9,482 bases of DNA from positions 1 to 9,482 of the forward strand of contig JADIML010000105.1 in NCBI GenBank assembly GCA_017694765.1. Reading direction: 5' to 3'. Of this stretch, positions 6,035-9,482 are shown in pieces (positions within the stretch are counted from its first letter, which is position 1; every line of letters starts with the position of its first letter). Source of the stretch: Candidatus Scybalomonas excrementavium. Lineage in GTDB: Bacteria > Bacillota > Clostridia > Lachnospirales > Lachnospiraceae. The notes under the pieces are model-generated. The model had not been told where the DNA came from, did not search any database, and saw nothing but the letters and a program-made list of their open reading frames with translations. A program made the translations under genes and the position numbers.

Positions 6035-7378
6035 ATGAAATTATTATTTATTTCCCTAGGATGTGACAAAAATCTTGTAGATAGTGAAGTGATGCTTGGG
6101 CTATTATCAGAAAGGGGATATGAGATAACAAATGATGAGCAAGATGCAGATGTTATTGTTATTAATACTTGCTGCTTTATCAACGATGCAAAAACAGAGA
6201 GTATCGAAACAATTCTTGAAATGTCTGAGTTAAAGAAAACAGGTAAGTTAAAAGCCCTTATAGTAGCTGGATGTTTAGCAGAACGTTATAAAGATGAATT
6301 TAGAAAAGAAATGTCGGAAGTAGATGCAATTCTTGGAACAACAAGTTTTGATAAAATTGTAGAAGCAGTAGATGAAGCATTAGGTGGACATAACGAAGAA
6401 ATCTTTGAAAGCATTGATCATTTACCAGATACATCAAAAGTAGAGCGAGTTGTGACAACTGGTAGCTATATGGCATACTTAAAAATTGCAGAAGGATGCG
6501 ATAAACATTGTACGTATTGTATTATTCCAAGCGTTCGTGGAAAATTCCGCAGTGTTCCGATGGAAAAATTAGTACAAGAAGCTACAAATCTTGCGAAACG
6601 TGGCGTAAAAGAACTTGTTTTAGTAGCACAGGAAACAACACTTTATGGAAAAGATTTATATGGAGAAAAGAAATTACCGGAACTTCTTCATAAACTTGCA
6701 GAAATAGAAGGAATTGAGTGGATTCGTCTTTTATATTGTTATCCAGAAGAAATTACAGATGAATTAATTGAAACAATGGCAACAGAGCCAAAGGTATGTC
6801 ATTATATTGATATGCCAATTCAGCATTCACAAGACACAATTTTAAAGAGAATGGGAAGAAGAACAAGTACAGAACAATTAAAAGAAGTTGTTCAAAAACT
6901 TCGTACTGCTATGCCAGATATTGCAATTCGTACGACATTGATTTCAGGATTCCCAGGAGAAACATTAGAAGATCATGAAGGAATGCTTGCATTTGTAGAC
7001 GAAATGGAATTTGATAGACTCGGTGTCTTTACATATTCCAAAGAAGAAGATACACCAGCAGCTAACTTTGAAAATCAAGTGCCAGAAGAAGAAAAAGAAA
7101 GAAGAAGAGATGAAATCATGACTCTTCAACAAGAAATTTCTTATGAATGCGATCAAGATATGATTGGAAAGCAAGTAAAAGTATTAATTGAAGGCTATTT
7201 GTATGAAGATGATATTTATGTAGGTCGAACTTATAAAGATGCGCCAAAAGTAGATGGTTGTATTTTTGTAAAATCAGAAGAAGAAATTATTTCTGGTGAC
7301 TTTGTAGATGTTACAATTACAGGAGCCTCTGAATATGATTTAATTGGAGAGGTGATATATCGTGAACTTACCGAATAA
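6035..7378 (+). CDS. rimO: Ribosomal protein S12 methylthiotransferase RimO
   Basis: Radical-SAM enzyme that adds a methylthio group to a conserved aspartate of ribosomal protein S12. The 447-aa product has the full three-domain layout. An N-terminal methylthiotransferase domain has cluster cysteines at 10, 46 and 80. A radical-SAM domain has Cx3Cx2C at Cys155, Cys159 and Cys162 (EGCDKHCTYC). A C-terminal TRAM domain spans about 378-440. The opening LGCDKNLVDSE is characteristic of RimO rather than its tRNA-modifying relative MiaB, and the length fits. AAAGGAG at 6022-6028 lies 6 nt before the ATG at 6035, which decides the start; an in-frame ATG at 5984 inside folD is rejected. The 3' end overlaps pgsA by 17 bases, so translation is probably coupled. 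The rimO-pgsA-cinA order is common in Clostridia. A RimO-type assignment over MiaB is well supported but not biochemically proven. Confidence 0.96.
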   Translation: MKLLFISLGCDKNLVDSEVMLGLLSERGYEITNDEQDADVIVINTCCFINDAKTESIETILEMSELKKTGKLKALIVAGCLAERYKDEFRKEMSEVDAILGTTSFDKIVEAVDEALGGHNEEIFESIDHLPDTSKVERVVTTGSYMAYLKIAEGCDKHCTYCIIPSVRGKFRSVPMEKLVQEATNLAKRGVKELVLVAQETTLYGKDLYGEKKLPELLHKLAEIEGIEWIRLLYCYPEEITDELIETMATEPKVCHYIDMPIQHSQDTILKRMGRRTSTEQLKEVVQKLRTAMPDIAIRTTLISGFPGETLEDHEGMLAFVDEMEFDRLGVFTYSKEEDTPAANFENQVPEEEKERRRDEIMTLQQEISYECDQDMIGKQVKVLIEGYLYEDDIYVGRTYKDAPKVDGCIFVKSEEEIISGDFVDVTITGASEYDLIGEVIYRELTE

Positions 7379-7910
7379 ATTAACTGTTTTAAGAACGATA
7401 ATGATTCCATTTTTTTTAGTATGTCTTTATATGAAAGAGGATATACTATATGGGAAATGGATTGCGTTAGCATTATTTGCAGCAGCAAGTTTTACAGATT
7501 ACTTAGATGGTCATTTAGCAAGAAAATGGAATCTTATTACAAATTTTGGAAAATTTATGGATCCACTTGCAGATAAGTTACTTGTATGTTCTGCGCTGAT
7601 CGCTTTTGTTGATTTAAAAATGCTACCAGGATGGATTGTTATTATTATTATTGCAAGAGAATTTATTATTAGTGGATTTCGTCTTGTGGCATCAGATAAT
7701 GGCGTTGTAATTGCTGCAAGTTACTGGGGGAAATTTAAGACTGTATCACAAATGATATTAACGCTATTATTAATTGCAGATTTAGGTGGAATTTTTGTAA
7801 CATTAACAACAATATTTACTTATGTGGCACTCATTCTTACTGTAGTCTCTTTGATTGACTACTTGTATAAGAATAAAGCAGTTATGATGGAAGGAAGCGA
7901 AACGAAATGA
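7362..7910 (+). CDS. pgsA: CDP-diacylglycerol--glycerol-3-phosphate 3-phosphatidyltransferase
   Basis: Integral membrane enzyme that transfers the phosphatidyl group from CDP-diacylglycerol to glycerol-3-phosphate. The product, phosphatidylglycerophosphate, is the precursor of phosphatidylglycerol and cardiolipin. The 182-aa protein carries the complete CDP-alcohol phosphotransferase motif D-x2-DG-x2-AR-x8-G-x3-D-x3-D: Asp46, Asp49, Gly50, Ala53, Arg54, Gly63, Asp67 and Asp71. The opening NLPNKLTVLR is typical of PgsA. Hydrophobic stretches at about 9-24, 33-46, 73-90, 94-112 and 125-170 fit several transmembrane helices. Translation starts at a GTG (7362) seven bases after an AGGTG site (7350-7354), inside the end of rimO. 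The stop overlaps the cinA start in ATGA. Length is normal for the family. Other CDP-alcohol transferases share the motif, but the N-terminus, size and rimO/cinA context favour PgsA. Confidence 0.95.
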   Translation: MNLPNKLTVLRTIMIPFFLVCLYMKEDILYGKWIALALFAAASFTDYLDGHLARKWNLITNFGKFMDPLADKLLVCSALIAFVDLKMLPGWIVIIIIAREFIISGFRLVASDNGVVIAASYWGKFKTVSQMILTLLLIADLGGIFVTLTTIFTYVALILTVVSLIDYLYKNKAVMMEGSETK

Positions 7911-9184
7911 TAGTAGAATTGATTTCTGTTGGAACAGAAATTCTTATGGGAAATATTGTGAATACCAATGCAGCTTATTTAGCAGAACAATGTACGATGT
8001 TAGGGTACTCTGTGTATTATCAAACAACGGTTGGTGATAATGAAAAACGTTTGTCTGATGCTATAAAAACAGCGATGACTCGTGCTGATATTATTTTATT
8101 ATCTGGTGGACTTGGACCTACAATGGATGACATTACAAAGGAAACCGTTGCAAAAGTCTGTGGTCTTAAACTGATAGAAGATGAAAAAGTGAGAGAGCAT
8201 ATTAAACGCTATTTTATCAATAGAAAAATTAAAAAAATTACAGATAATAACTGGAAACAGACACTTGTTCCAGAAGGAGCTAAAGTTGTTGAAAATTCGA
8301 ATGGAACAGCTCCAGGAATTATTGTGGAGACAAAGGATTGTAAGATTATATTAATGCCAGGCCCACCAAATGAACTAACCGTTATGATGGAAGAGAAAAT
8401 AATTCCTTATTTAAAGAAATTACAAACAAATGTTTTCTATACTTCTATGGTGAAAATGAGTGGCATTGGAGAAAGTTATGTAGAAAATCAATTAATGGAT
8501 TTAATGAAAGAGCAAACAAATCCAACGATTGCTCCTTATGCAAAAGAAGGAGAAGTTCATATTCGTGTAACGGCACAGGGAAAATCCAAAGAAGAAGCAA
8601 TGGCTCTTGTACAGCCAGCTGTAAAAGAAATTTATCATCGCTTTGGAGAATTTGTTTTTACAGACAAAGAAGATGTTACATTAGAACAAAATGTCATAGA
8701 ATTATTGAAAAAACATGGAGCAACACTTAGTACAGTAGAATCTTGTACAGGTGGATTGCTTACAGGGCGTTTAGTGAATGTATCAGGAGCATCTAGTGTC
8801 ATAAAACAAGGGCTTATTACCTACTCAAATGAGGCGAAAATGACATTAGTAGATGTGCAAGAAAATACGTTAAATGAGTATGGGGCTGTATCAGAACAGA
8901 CAGCAAAAGAAATGGCACAAGGTGCAGTAAAACGTTATCATACAGATATAGCAATTTCCATTACAGGAATTGCAGGACCAGAAGGTGGAAGTAAAGAAAA
9001 ACCAGTTGGTCTTGTTTATATAGGCTGTTGCATTGGAAAGCATGTATTTGCAAAAGAATTTCATTTTACAGGAAATCGAAGTAAAATTCGTGAGGCTTCT
9101 GTGGCAAATGCACTCACTGTATTAAGACATGCAGTGTTAGAAGTGTATGAAGGAAAAGTAATTGAAAACAAATCAGAACAATAA
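7907..9184 (+). CDS. cinA: CinA-family protein: MoaB/MogA-like domain fused to PncC-type NMN amidohydrolase
   Basis: Two-domain cytosolic protein of 425 aa. Residues 1 to about 170 form the molybdopterin-binding-like (COG1058) domain, starting ISVGTEILMGNIVNTN and containing SGGLGPTMDD (66-75) and PGPPNE (151-156). In characterised CinA proteins this domain hydrolyses ADP-ribose-type pyrophosphates. A linker region leads to the C-terminal CinA/PncC domain (about 258-415) with ESCTGG (278-283) and ITGIAGP (352-358). In that family this domain deamidates nicotinamide mononucleotide to recycle NAD. Both domains look complete. The ATG overlaps the pgsA stop by four bases (ATGA), with AAGGA at 7891-7895 eleven bases upstream, so coupling to pgsA is likely. 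In many Firmicutes cinA precedes recA and is named for competence; here a terminator follows instead. The family is clear; the physiological role here is inferred. Confidence 0.96.
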   Translation: MIVELISVGTEILMGNIVNTNAAYLAEQCTMLGYSVYYQTTVGDNEKRLSDAIKTAMTRADIILLSGGLGPTMDDITKETVAKVCGLKLIEDEKVREHIKRYFINRKIKKITDNNWKQTLVPEGAKVVENSNGTAPGIIVETKDCKIILMPGPPNELTVMMEEKIIPYLKKLQTNVFYTSMVKMSGIGESYVENQLMDLMKEQTNPTIAPYAKEGEVHIRVTAQGKSKEEAMALVQPAVKEIYHRFGEFVFTDKEDVTLEQNVIELLKKHGATLSTVESCTGGLLTGRLVNVSGASSVIKQGLITYSNEAKMTLVDVQENTLNEYGAVSEQTAKEMAQGAVKRYHTDIAISITGIAGPEGGSKEKPVGLVYIGCCIGKHVFAKEFHFTGNRSKIREASVANALTVLRHAVLEVYEGKVIENKSEQ

Positions 9185-9199
9185 AAATAATAAATGAGT

Positions 9200-9250
9200 A
9201 AAGATTCCTATAAGGTAAGTAAAAACTTATTTTGTAGGAATCTTTTATTT
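9200..9250 (+). terminator. Intrinsic terminator of the folD-rimO-pgsA-cinA operon
   Basis: Arms at 9200-9220 and 9225-9245 form a continuous 21-bp stem capped by an AAAA tetraloop (9221-9224). Its three G-U wobbles (9211/9234, 9214/9231, 9215/9230) suit the + strand RNA. The outer part is AAAGATTCCTA paired with TAGGAATCTTT. The closing Ts continue into TTTTATTTTAT. It begins 15 bases after the cinA stop and marks the end of the operon. Confidence 0.9.
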
Positions 9251-9284
9251 TATCTCATTTCTGTTTCATCTCATTAGGAATACT

Positions 9285-9479
9285 TTGTTACTTTTATTTA
9301 TGAATGTGGCAAAGTGCACCTTGCTAGAGGTAACTGAAAGTCCAAATAGTGTGCAAGGCATACATGGTTTTATATGCAAGAAATTTTTTAGTAAAGATCC
9401 TTATAGTGGAGAAGATACAGAAGAGAAGAAGTTATATTTCAATGATATAAAAACTAGATGGGTGTCAATAATAAATTAA
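9285..9479 (+). CDS. Hypothetical small protein or gene remnant
   Basis: A 64-codon frame starting at TTG 9285, or 59 codons from ATG 9300, ends with TAA at 9477-9479. I do not recognise it. The product is soluble-looking and mixed in charge, with an acidic patch (SGEDTEE) and the segment VQGIHGFICKKFFSKDPYSG; no signal peptide or membrane helix is apparent. AGGAA (9276-9280) is only 4 nt from the TTG and 19 nt from the ATG, so neither start is well served. I see no clear promoter after the preceding terminator. Codons such as AAG, ATA and CTA are somewhat more frequent than in the neighbouring genes. It could be a real small gene, a degraded fragment or a chance frame. The window ends three bases after its stop, so downstream context is missing. 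Confidence 0.25.
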   Translation: MLLLFMNVAKCTLLEVTESPNSVQGIHGFICKKFFSKDPYSGEDTEEKKLYFNDIKTRWVSIIN

Positions 9480-9482
9480 AAT

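Noticed and set aside
1..9482. Mobile elements, CRISPR arrays, tRNA or rRNA genes, defence or toxin systems
   Set aside because: No transposase, integrase, regularly spaced repeats, cloverleaf or rRNA-like segment was seen. Nearly all the window is occupied by known housekeeping and metabolic genes.

Overview
The window is an AT-rich stretch of chromosome from a low-GC Gram-positive anaerobe. It is most likely a member of the Clostridia, probably Lachnospiraceae-like. The pointers are an FtsK/SpoIIIE translocase, a clostridial-type formate--tetrahydrofolate ligase, a FabV/TER-type enoyl reductase, strong AGGAG-type ribosome binding sites and the clostridial order rimO-pgsA-cinA. The placement is inferred from protein character and gene order, not from a database search.

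Layout: (1) Positions 2-1762 (+) hold the 3' part of the ftsK/spoIIIE DNA translocase gene, which runs in from upstream. (2) A strong bidirectional terminator at about 1822-1882 separates it from a convergent gene. (3) Positions 1893-3056 (-) encode a FabV/TER trans-2-enoyl-thioester reductase. (4) A divergent control region at about 3057-3320 carries a promoter for each neighbour. A FabT-like palindrome sits where fabV transcription should start, and the fabV leader contains nested repeats. (5) Positions 3321-4991 (+) encode Fhs, ended by a terminator at 5030-5075. (6) A predicted promoter at 5074-5102 starts a compact operon: folD (5169-6023), rimO (6035-7378), pgsA (7362-7910) and cinA (7907-9184). 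Spacings are 11 nt, a 17-nt overlap and a 4-nt overlap. A 21-bp hairpin terminator closes the operon at 9200-9245. (7) The last 230 bases hold only one short, doubtful reading frame.

Functionally, Fhs and the bifunctional FolD form a one-carbon module: formate to 10-formyl-THF, then 5,10-methenyl-THF and 5,10-methylene-THF. FabV/TER reduces enoyl thioesters in fatty acid synthesis and/or butyrate formation. PgsA makes phosphatidylglycerophosphate, RimO modifies ribosomal protein S12, CinA repairs or recycles pyridine nucleotide by-products, and FtsK moves DNA at the septum.

I found no novel defence, mobile or biosynthetic system. All six main genes belong to well-known families. The points most worth a second look are regulatory: the FabT-like operator and repeat-rich leader of the fabV/ter gene, overlapping hairpins at the fhs/folD junction, and the absence of recA directly after cinA.
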